Source: Litoreibacter albidus (GTDB lineage Bacteria; Pseudomonadota; Alphaproteobacteria; Rhodobacterales; Rhodobacteraceae). From it: DNA of 64,000 nt. Shown piece by piece: positions 25,992 to 33,980 of the stretch. Position 1 is the first letter of the stretch; every line of letters starts with the position of its first letter. The stretch spans positions 248,001 through 312,000 of the forward strand of contig NZ_FNOI01000002.1 in the NCBI RefSeq assembly GCF_900107015.1, written 5' to 3'. Position numbers and translations under genes: made by a program. Under the pieces are notes generated by a model. The model ran no database searches. It worked only from the letters and a program-made list of their open reading frames with translations, and had not been told where the DNA came from.

Positions 25992-26864
25992 ATGTTCAAA
26001 GGCTCAATGCCCGCACTGGTCACGCCGTTCAAAAACGGCGCAGTGGATTTTGACGCGCTCAAACACTTGGTTGAATGGCACATCGAGCAAGGCTCTCACG
26101 GGCTGGTTCCGATGGGCACGACAGGCGAAAGCCCAACCGTGAGCCACGACGAGCACGACGCCGTGGTCGAGGCCGTGGTGAAAGCCGCTGCCGGTCGGGT
26201 TCCGGTCATTGCAGGCGCGGGCTCCAACAATACCGCCGAAACCGTGCGCCTTGTGCAGCACGCAAAAGAAGTCGGCGCGGACGCGGCGCTTGTGGTCACG
26301 CCTTACTACAACAAGCCGACCCAACGCGGATTGATCGCGCATTTCACTGCGGCGGCAGATTGTGGCCTGCCGATCATCATCTACAACATCCCCGCACGGT
26401 CCGTCATCGACATGACACCTGCAACGATGGGCACCTTGGCTAAGCACCCGATGATCATCGGCGTTAAAGACTCGACCGCCGACATCGCGCGGGTCTCTCA
26501 GCAACGCATCACCTGTGGCACCGACTTCTTGCAGTTCTCTGCCGAGGACGCGACGGCCTTGGGCGCACACGCGCATGGCTCCGTCGGGTGCATTTCGGTC
26601 ACCGCCAATGTGGCGCCGCGCCTGTGCGCGGAGTTCCAGAACGCGATGGCCGAGGGCGATTACAAAACAGCCCTGACTTATCAGGACCGCCTGATGCCCC
26701 TACACAACGCGATCTTCACAGAGCCGGGTCTTGTGGGCGCAAAATATGGCGTGTCGCTGCTTGGCAAATGCGACGAAGCCGTGCGCTCCCCTCTGACCAC
26801 GCTAGAGGATAGCACCAAGGCCGCCATCAAGGACGCAATGGTCTACGCTGGGCTAATCAACTAG
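25992..26864 (+). CDS. dapA: 4-hydroxy-tetrahydrodipicolinate synthase DapA
   Basis: 290 residues from the ATG at 25992 with AAAGGAG upstream; the longer open frame above is antisense to slt. The Schiff-base Lys is Lys159 in IIGVKDST, the MGTTGES loop (41-47) and Tyr131 (IIYNIPARS) complete the active site, and [10 protein letters not shown] is the usual motif. It condenses pyruvate with aspartate semialdehyde in lysine and diaminopimelate synthesis. A possible promoter (TTGCAG, 17 bases, TATCCG) lies at 25928-25956. Confidence 0.96.
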   Translation: MFKGSMPALVTPFKNGAVDFDALKHLVEWHIEQGSHGLVPMGTTGESPTVSHDEHDAVVEAVVKAAAGRVPVIAGAGSNNTAETVRLVQHAKEVGADAALVVTPYYNKPTQRGLIAHFTAAADCGLPIIIYNIPARSVIDMTPATMGTLAKHPMIIGVKDSTADIARVSQQRITCGTDFLQFSAEDATALGAHAHGSVGCISVTANVAPRLCAEFQNAMAEGDYKTALTYQDRLMPLHNAIFTEPGLVGAKYGVSLLGKCDEAVRSPLTTLEDSTKAAIKDAMVYAGLIN

Positions 26865-26906
26865 CCTTCTTCGTTTTCTATGATCCCCAATTGCAAAGGA
26901 TCGAAG

Positions 26907-27821
26907 ATGCTTGAAGACACGCTATCACGGATCGAAAAATATATGCGCAAGGCCCCCGACAAGGGCCTTGTCGCGAACTACATCCCAGAGCTGGCGACCG
27001 TAGACCCCAACCAATTCGCCATGTCGGTCTGCCTTGCCAACGGGCAGCAATTCAGTTGCGGCGACGTCACCACCCGCTTTTCCATGCAAAGCATCTCCAA
27101 GGCGTTTTCCTTGGCGATGGCGCTTGGCCGCTACGGCGACGGGTTGTGGAGCCGTGTGGGGCGTGAGCCGACCAGCAACGCCTTCAACTCGGTCGTCGAT
27201 CTGGAGCTGGGCGGCGGCAAGCCGCGCAATCCTTTCGTGAACGCGGGCGCTATTGTTGTGACCGACGCGCTGATCGGAGGACGCACCCCGAAGGAAACAC
27301 TGGCTGAGATCGTGCAATTCGTGCGCTACGCCGTGGGTGATGCCGACATATATATCAACGAAGACATGGCGCGCTCGGAAAACCTGACCGGAGATCGCAA
27401 TTGGTCGCTGGCCCATTTCCTGAAATCCACCGACAACCTCTACCACGAGTGCGAGCTAACCCTCGGCACCTATTTCCACCAATGCGCCATAGAGCTGAAC
27501 TGCCAGCAACTTGCCCGCGCGGGGCGTTTCTTGGCAGGCTTGAACCCCGAGGACGAGATGATCGCGAATCGCCACGTGCGCAGCATCAACGCCTTGATGA
27601 TGACCTGCGGGCACTACGATGGCTCTGGCGAATTCGCCTACCGCGTCGGCTTCCCGGGCAAAAGCGGCGTCAGCGGCGGCATTCTGGCGATTGTGCCCGG
27701 CGTGGCCTCTGTCGCGGTCTGGGCGCCGGGGTTGAACAGCTTTGGCAACTCGCTGCTGGGCACCATCGCGTTGGAGCAGCTGTCTTTGGCGATGAACTGG
27801 TCGGTGTTTGACACCGTGTGA
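26907..27821 (+). CDS. glsA: Glutaminase GlsA
   Basis: 304 residues from the ATG at 26907 with AAAGGA upstream. It has the beta-lactamase-like fold with the catalytic S62-x-x-K65 in [10 protein letters not shown], followed by [18 protein letters not shown], and near the C-terminus [18 protein letters not shown] with the conserved lid residues. It converts glutamine to glutamate and ammonia. It sits between dapA and smpB on the same strand with short gaps, perhaps transcribed with dapA. Confidence 0.95.
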   Translation: MLEDTLSRIEKYMRKAPDKGLVANYIPELATVDPNQFAMSVCLANGQQFSCGDVTTRFSMQSISKAFSLAMALGRYGDGLWSRVGREPTSNAFNSVVDLELGGGKPRNPFVNAGAIVVTDALIGGRTPKETLAEIVQFVRYAVGDADIYINEDMARSENLTGDRNWSLAHFLKSTDNLYHECELTLGTYFHQCAIELNCQQLARAGRFLAGLNPEDEMIANRHVRSINALMMTCGHYDGSGEFAYRVGFPGKSGVSGGILAIVPGVASVAVWAPGLNSFGNSLLGTIALEQLSLAMNWSVFDTV

Positions 27822-27877
27822 TCAAATTTGCTCTTGGGATTGACCCCAAGACGCGCCCTCCCTACCTAGAGACCACT

Positions 27878-28363
27878 ATGGCCAAGAAACCCAAAACAGC
27901 TGAAGAGCGGAACTACAAAGTCGTGTCGGAGAACCGCCGCGCCCGCTTTGACTATGCAATCGAGGATGACCTCGAGTGCGGCATTCTGCTGGAAGGGTCC
28001 GAGGTTAAATCCCTGCGCACCGGCCAAGCCCAGATCGCTGAAAGCTACGCCGCCGTTGAAGAGGGCGAGCTGTGGTTGGTAAACAGCTACTTCCCCCCCT
28101 ACGAGCAGGCAAAAACGTTCCAGCACGAGGAACGCCGCCGCCGCAAGCTGTTGGTAAAGCAAAAAGAACTGGCCAAGCTTTGGTCCGCCACCCAGCGTGA
28201 GGGCATGACGCTGGTGCCGATGGTTTTGTACTTCAACCACAAAGGCCGCGCGAAGATCAAAATCGGTATCGCAAAGGGTAAAAAGCTCCACGATAAACGC
28301 GAGACGTCGGCGAAACGCGACTGGCAACGCTCCAAAGCGCGTTTGATGAAGGAAAACCGGTAG
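27878..28363 (+). CDS. smpB: SsrA-binding protein SmpB
   Basis: 161 residues from the ATG at 27878 ([16 protein letters not shown]). The beta-barrel landmarks [31 protein letters not shown] and the basic C-terminal tail [15 protein letters not shown] are those of SmpB. It binds tmRNA and the stalled ribosome in trans-translation. No tmRNA gene is visible in this window. A second rescue factor, ArfB, is encoded 8 kb downstream. Confidence 0.97.
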   Translation: MAKKPKTAEERNYKVVSENRRARFDYAIEDDLECGILLEGSEVKSLRTGQAQIAESYAAVEEGELWLVNSYFPPYEQAKTFQHEERRRRKLLVKQKELAKLWSATQREGMTLVPMVLYFNHKGRAKIKIGIAKGKKLHDKRETSAKRDWQRSKARLMKENR

Positions 28364-28388
28364 AGACGGGCTTCGGGATGAAGGTCAG

Positions 28389-29678
28389 CTATCTTGGCAT
28401 CGTCCTTAGCCGCATCGCAAGCACACCGACCAAAATCGCTGCTACGCCCAGAAAACCCGCGCCGAAAATCCATGCAACAGGTGTGGAATAAACCTCGACC
28501 ATGGCTCCTACCAAAACCAACCCCAACGCCGCCCCCAGCTGTTGTATCAGGGACCGCAGAGACAGCATTGTCGACCTCTGCCGATCTTCCACACATTTAT
28601 GCAGGATGCTGCTGGCAGGTGTTTCACTTACGCCAAGCAGGATGGAGTACGCAATGAATGCGCCTACAAACCCGCCGATGCTGCCTTGCATCGCCAGTGC
28701 CACCTGAACAGCCGCGAGACACGCGAAAACTGCGGCAAGTGTGATCGCGTGGCGCCGCTTGAATATCCGGCTGATGTAGGGGGACAGTGATGCACCAAAC
28801 GCTATTGAGAAAAAGTAGCAGGCCGTCAGGGCGCCAATCGCAGTATTTGCGTAGCTCTGATCCAACATTGGTTTGGCGTATGTTGGCCAGATCACTTCGA
28901 CGGGATTGGTTGCCATTATGAAGAACGCTAGGGCCGTTAGAAGCACTAAGAGCGTAGGGTGTTTCAACGCAAGGAGACCGGCCCCTGTGATCACCGACGG
29001 GACGTTTGCGAACCCGTGCTTGAGCGCGCTTGGGCTAAGCGGGCGCGGTTTCTCATCGATGGCGAATATGGTGTAAATCAACACGCCAACCATCACAGCA
29101 AAGCTTGCGGCATAGGAAGCGTCATAGATGCTTAATCCATACCTTTGACCGGCCGAACCAAATGCGTCGGGCAAGACGCCACCCAAAACGGCCCCGACAG
29201 CCAAGCCCATGGAATTGGCCCACTGCGCTTTGGCAAGCGCGGGTTGGACATCCACATTTGGCGCGTTGGCTTTAAACGTCTCAACGAACCACGCATCCAG
29301 CGTACCTGACCGTAGTGCGCGCCCAAACCCTATGAACGCAAATGACATAGCCAAAACGTAGAAATCACTGGCAAACAGGAACAGCGCCAGCGACATCAAG
29401 CTGGCGACGACCGCCGCCAGAAATACCGGTTTGCGCCCGATGTTATCGGCCAAGCCGCCGAACGGGAGTTCCATCGCCATCGTGGTGATTGAGTAGACCC
29501 CGAACAGAAGCGAAATCTGGAAAAGGTCCATGCCGCGATCTGCCAGCGCCAGCGCAACTACGGCCACCGTGAGCCCCATAGCAAACCGATCAAGAAACTG
29601 ATGTATTTGAAAGACCCGAATGTGCCGTCGCGCGGGCTCCGGCAGTGCGTTGAAAGAGAATTCTACTTCGTTCGCCAT
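28389..29678 (-). CDS. Major facilitator superfamily transporter
   Basis: 429 residues from ATG 29678; a GTG at 29711 with AGGGG close upstream would add 11 residues and cannot be excluded. About twelve membrane helices are seen, with the MFS motif A loop GGLADNIGRKPV between helices 2 and 3. No substrate signature is recognised. It ends 25 bases from the convergent smpB gene with no clear terminator between them. Confidence 0.9.
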   Translation of the reverse strand: MANEVEFSFNALPEPARRHIRVFQIHQFLDRFAMGLTVAVVALALADRGMDLFQISLLFGVYSITTMAMELPFGGLADNIGRKPVFLAAVVASLMSLALFLFASDFYVLAMSFAFIGFGRALRSGTLDAWFVETFKANAPNVDVQPALAKAQWANSMGLAVGAVLGGVLPDAFGSAGQRYGLSIYDASYAASFAVMVGVLIYTIFAIDEKPRPLSPSALKHGFANVPSVITGAGLLALKHPTLLVLLTALAFFIMATNPVEVIWPTYAKPMLDQSYANTAIGALTACYFFSIAFGASLSPYISRIFKRRHAITLAAVFACLAAVQVALAMQGSIGGFVGAFIAYSILLGVSETPASSILHKCVEDRQRSTMLSLRSLIQQLGAALGLVLVGAMVEVYSTPVAWIFGAGFLGVAAILVGVLAMRLRTMPR

Positions 29679-29863
29679 ATGTGCAGCTTCGGGGTTACCA
29701 CCTTCGAACACAATCCCCTGGCACTGCTAGGGGAGTCATTTACGCGTCAAAGCCGACTGGCGGCGCGGCGGTTCCCCCCTCCCGACACCAAACATAATAG
29801 CCCGCACTTGCCTCTGCCCCATCACAGGTCTACCAAAAGGCAATTCCGCTCGGAGGCTGTGCA

Positions 29864-30712
29864 ATGACTGACGATCCCAAGACGCTTGTATCCACCAAAT
29901 GGCTGGAGGATCACCTCAATGATCCCGATCTGCGCATCATTGACGCGTCTTGGTATCTGCCCGATATGAACCGTGACGGCCGCGCCGAATACGACCGCGG
30001 GCACATCCCCAACGCGCGCTTCTTTGACATTGACGAGATCAGCGACACGCGCTCCGCCCTGCCGCATATGGCGCCGCCGGTGGAAAAATTCATGTCCCGC
30101 TCCCGCGCGCTTGGCGTGGGCGACGGCCACCAGATCGTTGTCTATGATGGCGCGGGCCTGTTCTCCGCCGCGCGGGTGTGGTGGCTTTACCGGCTCATGG
30201 GCAAAACCGATGTCGCGGTGCTGGACGGCGGCTACCCCAAGTGGATCGCGGAGGGCCGCCCGACCGAAGATCTGCCTCCCGTACACAAGGAACGCCACAT
30301 CACCATTCATCGCCAAGCACCATTGGTGCGCGACGTAACACAAGTGGCCGCAGCCTCTAAGCTGGGCGACCACACCATACTGGACGCCCGTGGCGCCCCC
30401 CGCTTCAAAGGCGAAGAGCCGGAGCCGCGCAAAGGCCTGCGCGCGGGGCACATCCCGAACTCGCAGAATCTGCCGTATAAATCGGTATTGAACGCGGATG
30501 GCACGATGAAATCCGTCTCGGAGCTACGCGAAGTGTTCCATGACGCGAAGGTTGATCTGTCGAAGCCGGTTATCACCACCTGCGGGTCCGGCGTCACAGC
30601 GGCAATCCTAAGCCTCGCGCTGGAGCGGATCGGCAACCGGAACCACGCGCTGTATGACGGGTCTTGGGCAGAGTGGGGCCAGTTTGAACAGCTCGCCGTG
30701 GAGACCGGATAA
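29864..30712 (+). CDS. sseA: 3-mercaptopyruvate/thiosulfate sulfurtransferase SseA
   Basis: 282 residues made of two rhodanese domains. The second carries the catalytic Cys240 in CGSGVTA, the loop typical of mercaptopyruvate rather than thiosulfate sulfurtransferases (CRxG[KR]). The first domain keeps the structural motifs YDRGHIPNARFFDID and VYDGAGLFSAARVWW but no cysteine loop. Sulfur is passed from 3-mercaptopyruvate to thiol or cyanide acceptors. The stop codon overlaps the start of an aminotransferase gene (TAATG), which could make the mercaptopyruvate from cysteine. Confidence 0.93.
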   Translation: MTDDPKTLVSTKWLEDHLNDPDLRIIDASWYLPDMNRDGRAEYDRGHIPNARFFDIDEISDTRSALPHMAPPVEKFMSRSRALGVGDGHQIVVYDGAGLFSAARVWWLYRLMGKTDVAVLDGGYPKWIAEGRPTEDLPPVHKERHITIHRQAPLVRDVTQVAAASKLGDHTILDARGAPRFKGEEPEPRKGLRAGHIPNSQNLPYKSVLNADGTMKSVSELREVFHDAKVDLSKPVITTCGSGVTAAILSLALERIGNRNHALYDGSWAEWGQFEQLAVETG

Positions 30713-31896
30713 TGTTCGAGGCGCTGACGGCCCAGCCCGCAGACAAAATTCTGTCGCTCATGGCCGCCTACCGCGATGACCCACGAGACGACAAGATCGA
30801 CCTAGGCGTCGGCGTCTATAAGAACGCGTTAGGCGAAACGCCTGTGATGCGGGCTGTGAAAGCGGCCGAACAGATGTTGTGGGAAACCGAGACCACCAAA
30901 AGCTACACGGGCCTTGCGGGCGACGTCGGCTACCACAACGCAATGCGCGAACTGGTGCTTGGCACCGCCGCAGCCCCCGATCAGGTCGCCGCAGCCGCCA
31001 CGCCTGGTGGCACAGGGGCCATTCGGCAAGCGCTGGAACTTATCAAAATGGCGTCGCCTAGTGCCACGGTCTGGCTGTCTGCGCCAACATGGCCCAACCA
31101 CCCGTCGATCATCCGCTATCTTGGCATGCCAATGGCTGAATACCGCTATTTTGACGCCACCACGCGCGGCGTCGACTTCGGGGGCATGCTTACCGATCTG
31201 GACGCCGCCAAGCCGGGGGATGTGGTGCTGTTGCACGGCTGCTGCCACAATCCTACGGGCGCCAACCTGACCGCAAGCCAGTGGCAGGAGGTGGCGTATC
31301 TGTTAAAGGCTAAGCAGTTGATCCCCTTTGTCGACATCGCCTACCAAGGCTTCGGCGACGGCTTGGACGCGGACGCCTTTGGCCCGCGCCACTTGGCAAA
31401 AACCCAACCGGAAATGCTAATCGCAGCCAGCTGCTCAAAGAACTTCGGGATATACCGCGAACGCGCAGGCGTTTTGATGGCCGTCTCCCAAGACCCATCA
31501 AAGACGGCGCTGACCCAAGGCACCTTGGCGCATCTGAACCGCCAAAACTATTCCTTCCCGCCCGATCATGGGGCGCGGTTGGTGACGCTGGTTCTGGGCG
31601 ACGACGCGCTGCGCGCGGATTGGTTGGAGGAGCTGGACGGTATCCGCACGGGCATGCTCGCCCTGCGGCAAAACTTGGCCGACGCGCTGCGCAAGCGGAC
31701 TAATTCGGACCGGTTCGACTTTCTGGCGCAGCACCGTGGCATGTTCTCCCGCTTGGGTGCAACTGAAGCGCAGGTCGCACAGATGCGCGAAAACCACGGG
31801 GTTTATATGGTATCCGACAGCCGCATGAACATCGCGGGCCTAAATGCGCAATCCGTGCCAGTTCTGGCGGATGCGATTGTGGCCGCTGGCGTTTAG
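30712..31896 (+). CDS. Aromatic/aspartate aminotransferase (TyrB/AspC class)
   Basis: 394 residues, class I aminotransferase of the AspC/TyrB subfamily. Visible features are DLGVGVYKNALGETPVM at the start, SYTGLAGDVGYHNAM, the HGCCHNPTGANLT motif and the PLP lysine in AASCSKNFGIYRERAG, followed by the QRGMFSR-like QHRGMFSRLG near the C-terminus. It should transaminate aspartate or aromatic amino acids with 2-oxoglutarate; cysteine is also a known substrate for the group. It is coupled to sseA. Confidence 0.93.
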   Translation: MFEALTAQPADKILSLMAAYRDDPRDDKIDLGVGVYKNALGETPVMRAVKAAEQMLWETETTKSYTGLAGDVGYHNAMRELVLGTAAAPDQVAAAATPGGTGAIRQALELIKMASPSATVWLSAPTWPNHPSIIRYLGMPMAEYRYFDATTRGVDFGGMLTDLDAAKPGDVVLLHGCCHNPTGANLTASQWQEVAYLLKAKQLIPFVDIAYQGFGDGLDADAFGPRHLAKTQPEMLIAASCSKNFGIYRERAGVLMAVSQDPSKTALTQGTLAHLNRQNYSFPPDHGARLVTLVLGDDALRADWLEELDGIRTGMLALRQNLADALRKRTNSDRFDFLAQHRGMFSRLGATEAQVAQMRENHGVYMVSDSRMNIAGLNAQSVPVLADAIVAAGV

Positions 31897-31962
31897 CGGC
31901 AACCCGCCGACCCCGCGCCGCCGCGCTTGGCAGCCCCGCATACGACGGGTATTGCTTTTAGC

Positions 31963-32430
31963 ATGATACGCGCATTCCTCATCTTTCTGTCGCTGGCCGT
32001 CGCCGGTTGCTCCGGCGCCGCACCGCAGGAGCCCACCCAGCAGTCCCAGCGTATCCCGCTCCATCCGAACGAAACGCCAGAGCTGCGCTTGCTGATCAAC
32101 AACTACGCGGATTTCTACGACGTCCCGCGCGCCTTGGTGCATCGCCAGATCATCCGCGAAAGCACCCACCGCCCCGAGGCCCGCAACGGCCCCTACTATG
32201 GCTTGATGCAAATCCTGCCCGCCACCGCCCGCACCATGGGGCATCGCGGCCCACCCGAGAGCCTGCTCGATGCCGAGACCAACCTGAAGTACGCGGTCAA
32301 ATATCTGCGCGGCGCGTGGCTCTTGTCCGATGGTAGCTTTGACGAAGCTGTAAAATGGTACTCGCGCGGCTACTACTACGAGGCCAAACGGCGCGGGATG
32401 TTGGTCGAAACGGGGTTGCGCCCCGCGTAG
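31963..32430 (+). CDS. Small lytic transglycosylase lipoprotein
   Basis: 155 residues. The first 15 residues end in a lipobox LAVAGC, so it is a lipoprotein. The SLT domain starts near residue 45; the catalytic Glu is in HRQIIRESTHRPEARNGPYYGLMQILPATA-type sequence (here RESTHRPEA), followed by the usual LMQILP and the Tyr-rich end VKWYSRGYYYEAKRRG. It is shorter than MltC/EmtA-like enzymes. It is the third transglycosylase of the window. Confidence 0.88.
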   Translation: MIRAFLIFLSLAVAGCSGAAPQEPTQQSQRIPLHPNETPELRLLINNYADFYDVPRALVHRQIIRESTHRPEARNGPYYGLMQILPATARTMGHRGPPESLLDAETNLKYAVKYLRGAWLLSDGSFDEAVKWYSRGYYYEAKRRGMLVETGLRPA

Positions 32431-32572
32431 CGCGCATCGCGACAAGAGCACGCCACGTCACAAGAGCGAAGTCTGCGCGCGGCTATATATCGCTTGCCAG
32501 CCCCTAACCGCTCCCTTAAATGCGGCCCTCGAACTTCAAGTCTCCGCTACCTTGTCAAAACGGAATTACATT

Positions 32573-33199
32573 ATGACACGTCTTCTTCCTGGCATCCTTG
32601 CCATGGCCATCACTGTTGTGGCCTCCAACGTCCTTGTTCAGTACCTTTTCGGGGATTGGCTAACATGGGGCGCCTTCACCTATCCTATCGCCTTCCTGAT
32701 CACCGATGTGATGAACCGCGTCTACGGCGTCTCCGCCGCGCGGCGTGTGGTCTTTGCAGGGTTTATTGTGGGCATCATCTGTTCGCTGATCGGGTCGCAG
32801 ATCATGTTGGAATATGGCCCCGCCGTACCGCTGCGCATCGCCGTGGCATCCGCGATCGCCTTCCTGACTGCACAACTTTTGGACGTGTCGATTTTTGACC
32901 GCTTGCGCGAAGGCCAGTGGTGGAAAGCACCTTTGGCCTCGACGCTTATAGGCTCAATCGTTGACACGACCTTGTTCTTCACCATCGCCTTTGCAGCCTT
33001 CATCACCCTGTTCGGCACGGCCAATAACGACGCAATTTCATGGGCTTGGGAAGGCGTTCCGCTTCTGGGTCAAGGCCCTGTTCTGCCGCTATGGGTGTCA
33101 CTCGCGATTGCGGATTGGGGGGTCAAACTGGCGATTGCATTGATCGCGCTGATCCCGTTCCGGATCATTGTCGGAAAACTTTCACACAAAATCGCGTAG
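32573..33199 (+). CDS. Queuosine precursor transporter (YhhQ/VUT family)
   Basis: 208 residues from ATG 32573; a TTG at 32552 could add seven residues. It has six or more hydrophobic segments and the family motifs TYPIAFLITDVMNRVYG near residue 40 and SQLLDVSIFD-like TAQLLDVSIFDRLR in the middle. The E. coli relative YhhQ imports preQ0/preQ1. I looked upstream for a preQ1 riboswitch in 32431-32572 and found none that fits. A structured RNA region with a terminator follows the gene. Confidence 0.9.
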   Translation: MTRLLPGILAMAITVVASNVLVQYLFGDWLTWGAFTYPIAFLITDVMNRVYGVSAARRVVFAGFIVGIICSLIGSQIMLEYGPAVPLRIAVASAIAFLTAQLLDVSIFDRLREGQWWKAPLASTLIGSIVDTTLFFTIAFAAFITLFGTANNDAISWAWEGVPLLGQGPVLPLWVSLAIADWGVKLAIALIALIPFRIIVGKLSHKIA

Positions 33200-33268
33200 A
33201 AAATACTTGAGTTATCCACAAGATGTGGCACCTTTCTATTCAACAGCAACCATTGAAAGGAGGTGTCC

Positions 33269-33325
33269 ATGTCTAGAGTGATATTGGAGCAACGTGTCGG
33301 GCAAGGTACGGAGGTGCGTGTCTAG
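33269..33325 (+). CDS. Possible 18-residue small protein/leader peptide
   Basis: ATG at 33269 follows GAAAGGAGGTG, one of the strongest ribosome sites of the window, with 4-bases spacing after GGTG. The product would be MSRVILEQRVGQGTEVRV. The ribosome site can be covered by CCTTTC at 33231-33236. No family is recognised. It could be a real microprotein, a leader peptide, or a fortuitous frame in a structured RNA. Confidence 0.35.
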   Translation: MSRVILEQRVGQGTEVRV

Positions 33326-33395
33326 GGGCAGCCCCCTTACTCACACCGAGGTATCGGTCTCAGGATCAACCTGACCCACCTCCATCAGATCTCGG

Positions 33396-33430
33396 AAAGG
33401 GCGCCCCGTGCTGTGGGCGCCCTTTCTTTT
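33396..33430 (+). terminator. Strong rho-independent terminator
   Basis: AAAGGGCGCCC (33396-33406) pairs perfectly over 11 bases with GGGCGCCCTTT (33415-33425) around CGTGCTGT, followed by CTTTTG. It lacks a T-run in the other direction, so it serves a plus-strand transcript: either the transporter mRNA or the candidate small RNA. It lies about 20 bases past the end of the convergent ridA-like gene. Confidence 0.9.
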
Positions 33431-33450
33431 GTTCACTGATTTTCGCTCAT

Positions 33451-33792
33451 TCAGTCGCAAGCTGCGTCCACGATGATTTCCACCAGCAACTCTGGCCGCG
33501 CCAAACGCGCCTCGCCGCAGGCCCGCGCTGGCGCGTGCCCGTCCGGCACCCATGCATTCCACACTTCGTTCAGCCCCGCGAAGTCGGACATATGCGCAAG
33601 CCAAATGGTCGCACGCAGCATCTTCTCGCGCGAAGACCCTGCCAATTCCAGCATCTCGTCTACGCGGCGCAAGCACTCCTCGGTCTGCTCCTTGATACCT
33701 TGACCCTCGCCGACTTGCCCGCTGATGTAGGCCACGCCGTTGTGCTTCACGACCTTGCTTGCGCGCGGGCCGGTTCCAATTCTTTCGATCAT
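33451..33792 (-). CDS. RidA/YjgF-family protein
   Basis: 113 residues from the ATG at 33792, preceded by AGGAG; the longer frame upstream is unlikely. The RidA fold is shown by VAYISGQVG at the start, [30 protein letters not shown] in the middle and [22 protein letters not shown] at the end, including the conserved Arg of the C-terminal loop. Members deaminate reactive enamine/imine intermediates. It is divergent from the DEAD-box gene. Confidence 0.92.
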   Translation of the reverse strand: MIERIGTGPRASKVVKHNGVAYISGQVGEGQGIKEQTEECLRRVDEMLELAGSSREKMLRATIWLAHMSDFAGLNEVWNAWVPDGHAPARACGEARLARPELLVEIIVDAACD

Positions 33793-33980
33793 TTCGATGT
33801 CTCCTGTTGCGAGCGCGAACCATAACTTCCGGGCCGATTGAACGCACCCCCTATACAACGGTGCCCAAGCAGCGTATTGCGGCCCACTTGCGGTGCGCTC
33901 TCAGGGCACGGGCCGCGTTTGGTGGCCAAATAGGGGTGGCTGCCGTTTTCTTTCCCGCCCTGACCAGAAAAGAGTGACCC

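Larger units (their letters stand above)
33227..33430 (+). ncRNA. Candidate structured RNA: five hairpins in a row, ending in a terminator
   Basis: Between the transporter stop and the ridA end, successive hairpins can be drawn: CCTTTC (33231-33236) with GAAAGG (33255-33260), GGGG/CCCC (33325-33335), ACCGA/TCGGT with a GGTA loop (33345-33358), TCAGG/CCTGA with an ATCAA loop (33360-33374), then the terminator. CACCTCC at 33377-33383 is left unpaired and is complementary to the two GGAGGTG motifs at 33260-33266 and 33310-33316. An 18-codon ORF with a very strong ribosome site lies inside. It may be a small RNA (anti-ribosome-site type), a dual-function RNA, or a 3' UTR of the transporter; its own promoter was not identified. 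Confidence 0.5.

Noticed and set aside
29678-29711. Longer GTG start for the MFS transporter
   Set aside because: The AGGGG site is only three bases from the GTG; the ATG at 29678 gives a more usual N-terminus, although the choice is not certain.
32431-32572. preQ1 riboswitch before the queuosine-precursor transporter
   Set aside because: The short conserved preQ1 elements and pseudoknot tail cannot be found; only a weak TCCG/CGGA hairpin is present.
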